Assembly (NCBI GenBank): GCA_022791135.1
Contig: JAAVYM010000107.1
Location: 1 to 49,945 of the forward strand
Direction of reading: 5' to 3'
DNA from: Oscillibacter sp.
GTDB lineage: Bacteria > Bacillota > Clostridia > Oscillospirales > Oscillospiraceae
Length of the DNA: 49,945 nucleotides
The stretch's first letter is position 1. Each line of letters begins with the position of its first letter. This document shows, in pieces, positions 40,665 to 47,741 of the stretch. The translations under genes and the position numbers were made by a program. Below the pieces are notes generated by a model that saw only the letters and a program-made list of their open reading frames with translations, was not told where the DNA came from and searched no databases.

Positions 40665-41069
40665 TCAGCGCTTGGAGAACTGGGGCGCGCGACGAGCCGC
40701 CTTGAGGCCATACTTCTTGCGCTCCTTCATACGAGGGTCGCGGGTCAGGAACCCGGCCTTTTTCAGAATCGCGCGGTTGTCCTCGCTGGCCAGCAGCAGG
40801 GCGCGGGCGATACCGTGGCGCAGGGCGCCGGCCTGGCCGGACACGCCGCCGCCGGCGACGGTGGCCACGATATCCATCTTGCCGGTGTTGCCGGTAGCCT
40901 CCAGAGGCTGGCGGACGACCATCTTCAGGGTCTCCAGGCCGAAGTAATCATCGATATCCCGGCCGTTGATGGTGATGGCGCCGGTGCCGTTGGGAAACAG
41001 GTGGACGCGGGCGACGGAGGACTTCCGGCGCCCGGTACCGTACAGATAGGGCTTTTTAGACTGATACAT
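40665..41069 (-). CDS. rpsI: Ribosomal protein S9
   Basis: Small-subunit protein whose C-terminal tail reaches the P-site tRNA. The 134 residues include [13 protein letters not shown], the [15 protein letters not shown] stretch, [20 protein letters not shown] and the conserved basic end RRAPQFSKR. It follows rplM by 14 nt in the standard rplM-rpsI operon and ends at the terminator 40606-40640. Confidence 0.98.
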   Translation of the reverse strand: MYQSKKPYLYGTGRRKSSVARVHLFPNGTGAITINGRDIDDYFGLETLKMVVRQPLEATGNTGKMDIVATVAGGGVSGQAGALRHGIARALLLASEDNRAILKKAGFLTRDPRMKERKKYGLKAARRAPQFSKR

Positions 41070-41083
41070 ACGCTTCCTCCTCC

Positions 41084-41515
41084 TTATTCAGCGTCCAGGG
41101 CGATAGGCTTCTGGGCCTGCTGTTTATGCTCCGCGCCGGCGTAGATGTGCAGACGCTTCAGGGAATCCTTGGAGATGGTATTCCGGGGCATCATGCCGCG
41201 GACGGCCACGCGCATGGCAACCTCGGGCTTCTCCTGCATCAGGATGCGGTAGGGAGTCTCCTTCAGGCCGCCCACCCAGCCGGAGTGGGTGCGGTAGATT
41301 TTCTGAACGCCCTTCTTGCCGGTGAGGACAGCCTTGCCGGCGTTGATGATGATGACGTTGTCGCCGCAGTCGGCGTGAGGGGTGTAGGTGGGCTTGGTCT
41401 TGCCGCGCAGCAGGTCGGCGGCCCGGACGGCGGTTTTGCCCAGGGGCTTGCCGGCGGCGTCCAGGATGTACCACTTGCGCTCAATGTTGGCCTTATTTGC
41501 CATAAAAGTGGACAT
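41084..41515 (-). CDS. rplM: Ribosomal protein L13
   Basis: Early-assembling large-subunit protein, 143 residues. Conserved parts are [47 protein letters not shown] and [20 protein letters not shown] with the C-terminal [12 protein letters not shown]. The ATG at 41515 follows GGAGGAAAGACC. It is first in the rplM-rpsI operon, behind a strong promoter and a leader of about 70 nt. Confidence 0.98.
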   Translation of the reverse strand: MSTFMANKANIERKWYILDAAGKPLGKTAVRAADLLRGKTKPTYTPHADCGDNVIIINAGKAVLTGKKGVQKIYRTHSGWVGGLKETPYRILMQEKPEVAMRVAVRGMMPRNTISKDSLKRLHIYAGAEHKQQAQKPIALDAE

Positions 41516-41619
41516 GGTCTTTCCTCCATCGATCTATTTTCAGATTTAACAAGTCAAAGGCTCCGGCGCACGGGCGGAGCAGCAAGGATATTTATACCAC
41601 TCCTTTTTCCGGATGTCAA
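41516..41619 (-). promoter_or_regulatory. rplM-rpsI promoter and leader
   Basis: On the minus strand TTGACA (41614-41619), a 17-nt spacer and TATAAA (41591-41596). The leader contains a GCTCCG/CGGAGC hairpin (near 41561-41581) followed by pyrimidine-rich sequence. L13 leaders in Firmicutes can bind the protein for feedback control; whether this is one was not established. Confidence 0.65.
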
Positions 41620-41740
41620 CCTCATTTTTCAAAGACGCTCCAAATTCTCGAAATTACTCCTGTATTCTATTGTTTTCTCTTAATATCTCAATTTCAATTT
41701 TAAACTGCGGAATAAAACCCCCCATAAACCGCACAAACTG

Positions 41741-41839
41741 CAAAAAAGAACGGCTGATCCTCGCCCCCGCGCCGCGGCCCTGCGATGGAACATCCCCTCC
41801 ATCGATACGCCCGCGAACACAGGAGCGGCCATCAGCCGT
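41741..41839 (-). other. Large structured 3-prime element with T-tail
   Basis: On the minus strand 9-bp outer arms (41831-41839 with 41750-41758) enclose a hairpin CGATGGA/TCCATCG (41783-41804) and a GC-rich bulge, and end in a T6 run (41742-41747). It lies 43 nt after the bofA stop. It may be the bofA terminator or a small RNA made from that transcript. The rest of 41620-41881 shows only another short hairpin (near 41856-41874). Confidence 0.45.
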
Positions 41840-41881
41840 CCGTTTTCCGCATTTCCCGGGGCAGTCCCCCGGCTATGTACG

Positions 41882-42145
41882 CTACAACACCCACTGCACC
41901 AGCAGCAGCAGCACAAACCCCGGCAATCCCAGCACGCCGATTACCAGTGCGTTCCACACATTCATGCCCAAGGCGATCCCCGTCACTCCGGCGGTGAGAT
42001 TCACCGCCCAGAGTGCGAAGAACCCCAGCAAGGTGTTCACCAGCAGCTTCACCGCCAGCTTCAGCGGCGCGCTGAATACCCGCAAGAGGGCAATGATGAA
42101 AAACCCCGCCAGCAGCGCGGCAATAATTTTCTGATTTAAGTCCAT
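41882..42145 (-). CDS. bofA: Pro-sigma-K processing inhibitor BofA family protein
   Basis: Membrane protein that, in Bacillus, holds the SpoIVFB protease inactive until the forespore signals, which delays sigma-K activation. The 87 residues have three hydrophobic segments. The conserved C-terminal half is present: LLGFFALWAVNL, ITLG-like GIALGMNVWNALVIGVLGLPG and LLLVQWVL. The start at 42145 (MDLNQKI) has GGAGGG upstream and overlaps the yaaL gene by 10 nt, the same gene pair as in Bacillus. No spoIVF gene is in the window. Confidence 0.88.
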   Translation of the reverse strand: MDLNQKIIAALLAGFFIIALLRVFSAPLKLAVKLLVNTLLGFFALWAVNLTAGVTGIALGMNVWNALVIGVLGLPGFVLLLLVQWVL

Positions 42146-42396
42146 GCGGCGCCGCCCTCCAGCCGCAGGGCGGCAAAGCTCTCCGGACTGCGCTCCTTGA
42201 TTGCCCGGATCAAATAGTTGCACCGGGCCTTTTCCGCCTTGATTTGATAGATGCAGGACTCCACCAGCTCCGGGTCCACCGCCTGGTCAAACTTCCGGTA
42301 GGCCAGGGACAAATCCCCCTGGGCGTTTTGCAATTCCTCCTTCAGGGCCGTCAGCTCCGGGTCCTGCCTGCCTTTTTTCAAGAAAGTGGTTTTCAT
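42136..42396 (-). CDS. yaaL: DUF2508 protein (YaaL-like)
   Basis: Small soluble protein of 86 residues, DUF2508 family, function unknown. The sequence is mostly helical, with the typical DPELVESCIYQIKAEKARCNYLIRAIKE. The start at 42396 follows GGAGGGACAAC. It is coupled to bofA, as in Bacillus, where the pair follows dnaX-yaaK-recR. Those genes are absent here, and tadA, normally upstream in the same direction, is divergent instead. Confidence 0.85.
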   Translation of the reverse strand: MKTTFLKKGRQDPELTALKEELQNAQGDLSLAYRKFDQAVDPELVESCIYQIKAEKARCNYLIRAIKERSPESFAALRLEGGAAWT

Positions 42397-42471
42397 AGTG
42401 TTGTCCCTCCTGTTATAATACTCTATGGAAAGTCTGGACAAATATTCCATTTTTCATACAGGAGGGTCCCC

Positions 42472-42924
42472 ATGCAGGAATTTTTTATGAACCAGGCCCT
42501 GACCCTGGCCAAAGAGGCCGCCGCTGCCGGCGAGGTTCCCGTGGGCTGCGTGATTGTCCGGGACGGCGTAGTGGTAGGCCGCGGGCGGAACCAGCGGGAG
42601 GAGAAGCAGTCCGCCGCCTCCCACGCGGAGATGGAGGCCATCGCTCAAGCAAACCGCTCCCTAAAATCCTGGCGGCTGGACGGCTGCGAGCTTTACGTCA
42701 CGCTGGAGCCCTGCCCCATGTGCGCCGGGGCCATCCTAAACGCCCGGATCAGCCGGGTCTGGTACGGCGCCCGGGACCGCTGCATGGGGGCCTGCGGCGG
42801 CGTAACCAACCTCTTCATGGAGGACTTCCCCCATGCCCCCGCCCTGGTGGGCGGCGTCCTGGAGTCGGAGTGCCAGGCCCTTCTCTCCGCGTTTTTCCGG
42901 GGCCTCCGCGGCGGAGGCAGTTAA
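42472..42924 (+). CDS. tadA: tRNA(Arg) adenosine-34 deaminase
   Basis: Zinc enzyme that converts A34 to inosine in the wobble position of tRNA-Arg(ACG). The 150 residues contain VPVGCVIVRDG, the catalytic HAE (His51, Glu53) and PCPMCAG with zinc ligands Cys81 and Cys84, plus the C-terminal FF helix. AGGAGGG lies 5 nt before the ATG at 42472. It is divergent from yaaL. In many Firmicutes the SRP RNA gene and dnaX follow tadA; neither is found here. Confidence 0.94.
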   Translation: MQEFFMNQALTLAKEAAAAGEVPVGCVIVRDGVVVGRGRNQREEKQSAASHAEMEAIAQANRSLKSWRLDGCELYVTLEPCPMCAGAILNARISRVWYGARDRCMGACGGVTNLFMEDFPHAPALVGGVLESECQALLSAFFRGLRGGGS

Positions 42925-43460
42925 CATAACACGCCCCGCCTCCAGCTTTTCCCTGGTTCCCCCAGAAAATTCCACCCCGCCCAAAATTGCCTCTTTTTTC
43001 CATAAAGGACCCAAAATCGGCCTTTTTAGCGGATGTAAATACCCAGACAAAAAAATTTTTCTTCTCCAAACGGGATTTAAGACTTTTGTAACAATTGATG
43101 CTGGTTTACTTAACAACTTCCAGGTATCTTAATAATTGCAAGAGACAAAACTTCTTTTCATCCAATCTTCCAAACAATAAGGACCAGGGCCAGCCGAACG
43201 GCTGGCCCTGGTCCGTTTTGCGCCTGCGCCGCTCCGGCTCTTTGGAAAGCGCCCTGTCATCCTTCCCGATTTTCCATGTTCCGCCCCTTCCGCGCCCGCA
43301 ATCCCTTGCGCCCCAGGCGCTGCTGGGGAAGCGCGAAATTTCTGGCAAATTTCATAAACTGTTCACCAATTTTTTCCGTCTTTCTTGTATATTATAGATA
43401 CAGTTTCTAACCCACCCAGACCCGGGCGGCCCCCCGCCTGATGAGAAACGAGGCACATCT
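42925..43460. other. Intergenic region between tadA and the CBS gene
   Basis: No gene is supported. The first 250 nt become AT-rich with A and T runs. A strong terminator lies at 43181-43219. The stretch 43230-43460 has no clear promoter hexamers upstream of the CBS gene apart from AT-rich sequence at 43386-43400. Confidence 0.5.
43181..43219 (+). terminator. Orphan terminator 257 nt after tadA
   Basis: A perfect 15-bp stem (43181-43195 with 43200-43214, loop GAAC) is followed by GTTTTG. It is far from tadA, so it ends either a long tadA 3-prime region or a separate small transcript. Its GGGCCAGCC core matches the terminator at 17892-17928. Confidence 0.75.
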
Positions 43461-43895
43461 GTGAATATTGCTTATCTTCTGATTCCAAAGCACCGCGTCG
43501 CCTTCTTGTACGATGACAACACCATGCGCCAGGGATTGGAAAAGCTCCGGCACCACGGCCGCAGCGCCGTCCCCGTCATCAACCGCAAGGGCCAGTACGT
43601 GGGCACCGTCAGCGAGGGCGACTTCCTCTGGCGGCTGCTGCCCGATGAGGGAACTCCCTGCCCCTGCTCCTTGAAGGAGCTGGAGCGGCTCTGCGTCCGG
43701 GATATCCTCCGGGAGAATCCCTCCGTTCGCATCACCGCTTCTCTGGACGAGCTGTTGGACAACATCATCCGCCACAATTTTGTCCCCGTGGTGGACGATC
43801 TGAACAGCTTCATCGGTATTGTCACCCGCCAGGACATCATCCGTTCCCTGGCGGAGGAGAAGGCGGCCGCTCCCGTCCTGCGAAAAATTGTATAG
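43461..43895 (+). CDS. CBS-domain pair protein
   Basis: Stand-alone Bateman module of 144 residues, likely binding an adenosyl ligand such as AMP, ATP or a cyclic dinucleotide. CBS1 covers about 6-70 (VAFLYDDNTMRQGLEKLRHHGRSAVPVINRKGQYVGTVSEGD, in two pieces). CBS2 covers about 78-138 (ASLDELLDNI, FVPVVDD, FIGIVTRQDIIRSL). This resembles the YkuL/CBS proteins of Firmicutes. The start is GTG at 43461 with only a weak GAGG before it. It is monocistronic, ending at the terminator 43906-43938. Confidence 0.85.
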   Translation: MNIAYLLIPKHRVAFLYDDNTMRQGLEKLRHHGRSAVPVINRKGQYVGTVSEGDFLWRLLPDEGTPCPCSLKELERLCVRDILRENPSVRITASLDELLDNIIRHNFVPVVDDLNSFIGIVTRQDIIRSLAEEKAAAPVLRKIV

Positions 43896-43905
43896 TCAAA
43901 GCAGC

Positions 43906-43938
43906 GGACCGTCCCCTTGGGGGCGGCCTTCATTTTTT
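43906..43938 (+). terminator. Terminator of the CBS gene
   Basis: The stem CCGTCCCC/GGGGGCGG with a G-U pair (43909-43926 region) is followed by a T6 run at 43933-43938. Confidence 0.7.
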
Positions 43939-44088
43939 GCACAACCGCCTCCAGCGAAGATTGTTCTCCTTTGTGCACAACGTCCCGCCGCCGTTCCCCA
44001 GCTCCGGAAACTTTCACAAAAAAGCCACAGAATGCAAGTATATTCATGGTAACTTGCAAAAAATTATTTACTATGTTAAAATATACCC

Positions 44089-44117
44089 TTGAAATGCCTG
44101 AGATTTCATACTATAAT
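44089..44117 (+). promoter_or_regulatory. Promoter of the TRAP-TAXI operon
   Basis: TTGAAA (44089-44094), a 17-nt spacer and a perfect TATAAT (44112-44117). It lies 67 nt before the TAXI gene start, in an AT-rich stretch. Confidence 0.8.
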
Positions 44118-44183
44118 ATTTCCCATACTTGCAAGAGCTGTATCCAGCCCTCGCAAAATCCAATTCCGAAAAGAGGAAGAACG

Positions 44184-45251
44184 ATGAAAAAGAAATTCTC
44201 CTTGCTGATGGCCGTCCTCATGCTGGCCATGCTCCTCGCCGGCTGCGGCGGCAACAGCGATTCCGGCGCACCTGCCGATCCCGGCGCTCCTGCGGACTCT
44301 GGCGCACCCGCCGGCTCCGGCGCTCCTGCGGATTCCGGCGCTTCCACCGTCTCCGAGGACACCAACACCGTGGCGGTCGGCGCGGTGGTCATCGTCCGGG
44401 ACGATGTCCCCGAAGACGATGTCTATGCCCTCACCGCCGCCATTTTCGACAACATCCCCGCCATCACCGAGCAGCACGCCAAGGGCGGCGAGCTGGACCT
44501 GGACTTTGCCTCCTCCGTCACCTCCGTGCCCTATCATCCCGGCGCGGCCAAGTACTTTGCTGAAAAGGGCAAAACGGTCTCTTCTGTAAAAGAGGGCATC
44601 GGCACCGGCGAGTCCAAGGCCCTGACCTTCGGCACCGGCGGCGAGTCCGGCACTTACTATGCCTTCGGCGGCGTACTGAGCAACTATGTCTCCAACAACA
44701 CCAATGTCTCTGTCACTGCCGTGACCTCCGGCGGCTCCAAGGCCAACATCGAGGACCTGAGCGCCGGCGACGTGCAGCTGGGCTTTGTCCAGTCCGACGT
44801 CATGAGCTACGCCTATAACGGCGAGCGCCTCTTTGACGCCAAGGTGGGGAACTTCTCCGTGGTGGCCGCCCTTTATATGGAGCAGGTCCAAATCGTCACC
44901 ACCAACCCGGACATCAAGTCCGTGGCGGACCTGGCGGGCAAGTCTGTCTCCATCGGCGACCGGGGTTCCGGCGTGTGGTTCAACGCGGTGGACGTCCTGG
45001 GCGCCTACGGCATTGACCCCGACAGCGGCATCAGCCCGGTGTACCAGGGCTTTGGCGACAGCGCGGAGAGCCTGAAGGACAATAAGATCGACGCGGCCTT
45101 CGTGGTGGCGGGCGCCCCCACCACCGCCATTGTGGACCTGGCCACCAGCGGCCCCGTGTACCTGGTCAGCCTGGACGAGGAGCACACCAGCGCCCTGCTG
45201 GAGTCCTCCCCCTACTACAGCGCCTACACCATCCCCGCCGGGACCTACTAA
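44184..45251 (+). CDS. TRAP-TAXI solute-binding lipoprotein, circularly permuted
   Basis: Extracytoplasmic binding protein of a TAXI-type TRAP transporter, 355 residues. Signal and lipobox LLAGC (Cys21) are followed by an Ala/Pro/Ser/Gly repeat linker (24-55). The order of the rest is unusual. Residues 60-130 (NTVAVGAVVIVRDDVPEDDV through SVPYHPGAAKYFAEKG) match the segment that ends normal TAXI proteins. The normal N-terminal strand LTFGTGGESGTYYAFGG begins only at 147. The chain stops at AYTIPAGTY, exactly where the moved segment would ordinarily follow. All parts of the fold seem present, so it may be functional as a permutation. The start has AAGAGGAAGAACG upstream. The ligand is unknown. 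Confidence 0.88.
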   Translation: MKKKFSLLMAVLMLAMLLAGCGGNSDSGAPADPGAPADSGAPAGSGAPADSGASTVSEDTNTVAVGAVVIVRDDVPEDDVYALTAAIFDNIPAITEQHAKGGELDLDFASSVTSVPYHPGAAKYFAEKGKTVSSVKEGIGTGESKALTFGTGGESGTYYAFGGVLSNYVSNNTNVSVTAVTSGGSKANIEDLSAGDVQLGFVQSDVMSYAYNGERLFDAKVGNFSVVAALYMEQVQIVTTNPDIKSVADLAGKSVSIGDRGSGVWFNAVDVLGAYGIDPDSGISPVYQGFGDSAESLKDNKIDAAFVVAGAPTTAIVDLATSGPVYLVSLDEEHTSALLESSPYYSAYTIPAGTY

Positions 45252-45271
45252 TTCCCCACCCGAGCCAGTTT

Positions 45272-45336
45272 CGGCAAGGGCCGCCTGACGCGGCCCTTGC
45301 CGTGTTGAAAGGGCGGAATGCCCGCCGCCCCTTCAA
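45272..45336 (+). promoter_or_regulatory. Two hairpins between the TAXI gene and its permease
   Basis: The first stem is a perfect 13 bp (45272-45284 with 45290-45302). The second pairs 45305-45316 with 45325-45336 with one mismatch. Neither has a strong T tail. They could stabilise the upstream message, so that binding protein exceeds permease, a common arrangement in such operons. Confidence 0.55.
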
Positions 45337-45389
45337 TACGGCAAGGACCCCCTTTCCCTGTGTGCTTACTTTAATAAGGAGTCGATTCT

Positions 45390-47429
45390 ATGAGCGAGAA
45401 AGACAAGAAGAACCACCCCGGCGCAGACGTCGGTACTGCGGCGGACATGGAGCAAGTCATGCGCAAGTATGACCGGGAGTCCGCCACCCGCATATGGGAG
45501 GGCGTACCCAAGACGGTGGTCAGCGTAGTCATGGCCCTGTTCTCCCTGTACTGCATCTGGTCCACCCTCCGCTGCACCTGGGATATGCCCATCCGCCTCA
45601 GCTCCTTCCTGGGACTCATCATCGTCATGGGCTACCTGACCTATCCCGCCCGGAAAGACCACGTAACACCCAACTCTATGCCCTGGTACGACGTTGTCCT
45701 GATGCTGCTGGGGGCGGGTTCCTTTTTTTACTACTGCATCAATTATAAGTCCCTGGTGATGGTCATCACCAGCGCGGCCAAGATCAACCCCGCCAGCGAG
45801 AACGCCATTCCGGGCGCGTGGTTCTACCTGGCGATCGGCGTAGTGGCGATTTTGTGCCTGGCGGAACTCTGCCGCCGCTGCGTGGGTCTGCCGATTCTCT
45901 GCGTGGTGGGCGTGCTGCTGGTGTACACCTTCGCCAGCGGCCAGAACCTGGCCCGGGTGATCTACACCCTTTTTTACGACACCTCCGGCGTCATGGCAAC
46001 GCCCATTCAGGTCTGCGCCAAATTCATCGCCGTGTTCATCATCTTCGGCGCGTTCCTGGAGCGGACGGGCATTTCCAACTTCTTCATTGACCTGGCCAAC
46101 TCCCTGGCGGGCAGCACATCCGGCGGCCCGGCGAAGGTGGCGGTCATCTCCTCCGCCCTGTGCGGCATGGTGTCCGGCTCCTCCGTGGGCAACACCGTCA
46201 CCACCGGCTCGGTCACGATTCCCATGATGAAGCGCACCGGCTATCTGGGCGAGTTTGCCGGGGCGGTGGAGGCCGCGGCCTCCACCGGCGGGCAGATCAT
46301 GCCTCCCATCATGGGCGCGGCGGCGTTTTTGATGGCGCAGTATATGGACACCACCTACGCCAACGTGGCCCTCAAGGCCATCCTCCCCGCCATGCTGTAT
46401 TTCACCGGCATTTTCCTGGCGGTCCACCTGGAGGCCCGCCGCCTGAATCTGAAGGGCATCCCCCGGGACCAGCTGCCCAAGTTCAGCCTCCTGATCCGCA
46501 GCATCTACCTGCTTTCGCCCCTGGTGGTCCTGGTGTGGATGGTCTCCACCGGCGCCCGCACGCTCCAGTACTCCGCCTCCATTGCGATCCTGCTGGCGAT
46601 TTTGGTGAGCCTGCCTCACTTTTTCATGGACAGCCGGACCCAGCACAGCGAGGGCGTGGCGGCCCACTTTGTAAAAGACACCGCCTCGATGATCGTCAGC
46701 TCCCTGGAAGCCGGCGGCCGGAGCTGCATCACGGTGGCCGTGGCCTGCTCTATGGCGGGCATGGTGACCGGGTGTATCACCGTGACGGGCCTGGCGTCCA
46801 AGCTGATCAACGCCGTGGTGAACATCAGCGGCATGATTCCCTTCCCGCCCGTGTCGCTGTTCATTGCCCTGTTTTTGACGATGCTGTGCTGCATCATACT
46901 GGGCATGGGTGTGCCCACGACGGCCAACTACTGCATCATGGCCTCCACCTGCGCGCCGATTCTGATTCAGCTGGGCATCGGCAAGATCCCCGCCCACTTC
47001 TTCGTGTTCTACTTCGGCATCGTGGCGGACATCACGCCCCCTGTGGCCCTGGCGGCCTATGCGGGCAGCGCCATTGCCAAGTCCGACCCCATGAAGACCG
47101 GCATCAACGCCACAAAGCTGGCCATCGCGGCCTTCATCGTCCCCTATATCTTTGCCTACAGCCCGGAGATGCTGTTCGTGGACGTGACCAGCATCTTCCA
47201 GGTGGTGCAGATTGTCATCAGCGCCCTGCTGGGCATCTTCGGCGTGGCCGCCGCGCTGAACGGCTTCTTGTTCTGCCCCATTCCCAAGCCGCTGCGCTTC
47301 GCGCTGGTGATCGCGGGCCTGGCGATGATGGTGCCCGGCTTCGCCACGGACGTGGTGGGCCTGGCGGCCCTGGCCGCCGTGCTGGCCTATCAGAAGACCA
47401 TGGCAAAGCGGAACTCCAAACCCGCCTGA
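45390..47429 (+). CDS. TRAP transporter permease, fused 4TM/12TM type
   Basis: Secondary transporter driven by an ion gradient that takes substrate from the TAXI binding protein. The 679 residues contain the small DctQ-like part (hydrophobic helices about 40-190). The large DctM-like part follows, with GAFLERTGISNFFIDLANSLAG, GMVSGSSVGNTVTTGSVTIP, AAASTGGQIMPPIMGAAAF near 290-308 and GMGVPTTANYCIMAS near 505. The fusion is standard for TAXI systems. A short basic/acidic N-terminus (MSEKDKKNHPGADVG) precedes the first helix. The start has AAGGAG. It ends at the terminator 47436-47463. Confidence 0.95.
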   Translation: MSEKDKKNHPGADVGTAADMEQVMRKYDRESATRIWEGVPKTVVSVVMALFSLYCIWSTLRCTWDMPIRLSSFLGLIIVMGYLTYPARKDHVTPNSMPWYDVVLMLLGAGSFFYYCINYKSLVMVITSAAKINPASENAIPGAWFYLAIGVVAILCLAELCRRCVGLPILCVVGVLLVYTFASGQNLARVIYTLFYDTSGVMATPIQVCAKFIAVFIIFGAFLERTGISNFFIDLANSLAGSTSGGPAKVAVISSALCGMVSGSSVGNTVTTGSVTIPMMKRTGYLGEFAGAVEAAASTGGQIMPPIMGAAAFLMAQYMDTTYANVALKAILPAMLYFTGIFLAVHLEARRLNLKGIPRDQLPKFSLLIRSIYLLSPLVVLVWMVSTGARTLQYSASIAILLAILVSLPHFFMDSRTQHSEGVAAHFVKDTASMIVSSLEAGGRSCITVAVACSMAGMVTGCITVTGLASKLINAVVNISGMIPFPPVSLFIALFLTMLCCIILGMGVPTTANYCIMASTCAPILIQLGIGKIPAHFFVFYFGIVADITPPVALAAYAGSAIAKSDPMKTGINATKLAIAAFIVPYIFAYSPEMLFVDVTSIFQVVQIVISALLGIFGVAAALNGFLFCPIPKPLRFALVIAGLAMMVPGFATDVVGLAALAAVLAYQKTMAKRNSKPA

Positions 47430-47435
47430 CCCATG

Positions 47436-47463
47436 AAAAAGCCGCCCCGCCGGGCGGCTTTTT
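47436..47463 (+). terminator. Terminator of the TRAP operon
   Basis: A 12-bp stem (47436-47447 with 47452-47463, loop CGCC) starts with A5 and ends with T5, immediately after the permease stop. Confidence 0.92.
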
Positions 47464-47741
47464 GGGCATAGCTCATTGACCGGAAAAAGGTCCCAACTCC
47501 CCCATATTTTTGTACAAAATATTTCAGAACCTTTCCAGCCCTTCCAGCGTCTAAATTTCCGGACCTCCGTCACAAAAGCTTTAGAAAATCTTAAGAAATC
47601 TGTAACCGTTTTGTTGTTGTTTTCCAGGGCAAACTGTTCTAGCATAGATGATACAGTTTTGACGCATGATCCCCCTATCCTGCATTTGTGCCCACGCCGG
47701 CGGCGAAGCGCCGCCGTTAGAACCGACGAAGGAGAAGTCAT
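47464..47741 (+). promoter_or_regulatory. Upstream region of the efflux operon
   Basis: About 280 nt without a gene. A weak promoter candidate is TTGTTT, 17 nt, TAGCAT (near 47617-47645). AAGGAGAAG precedes the ATG at 47742. No regulator gene is adjacent on this side. Confidence 0.35.

Noticed and set aside
42925..43180. SRP RNA gene after tadA, as in Bacillus
   Set aside because: The conserved GGAAG tetraloop helix motif is absent.
45366..47741. 791-codon minus-strand frame opposite the TRAP permease
   Set aside because: The translation is His/Gly/Gln-rich with no domains; the permease on the plus strand explains the region.
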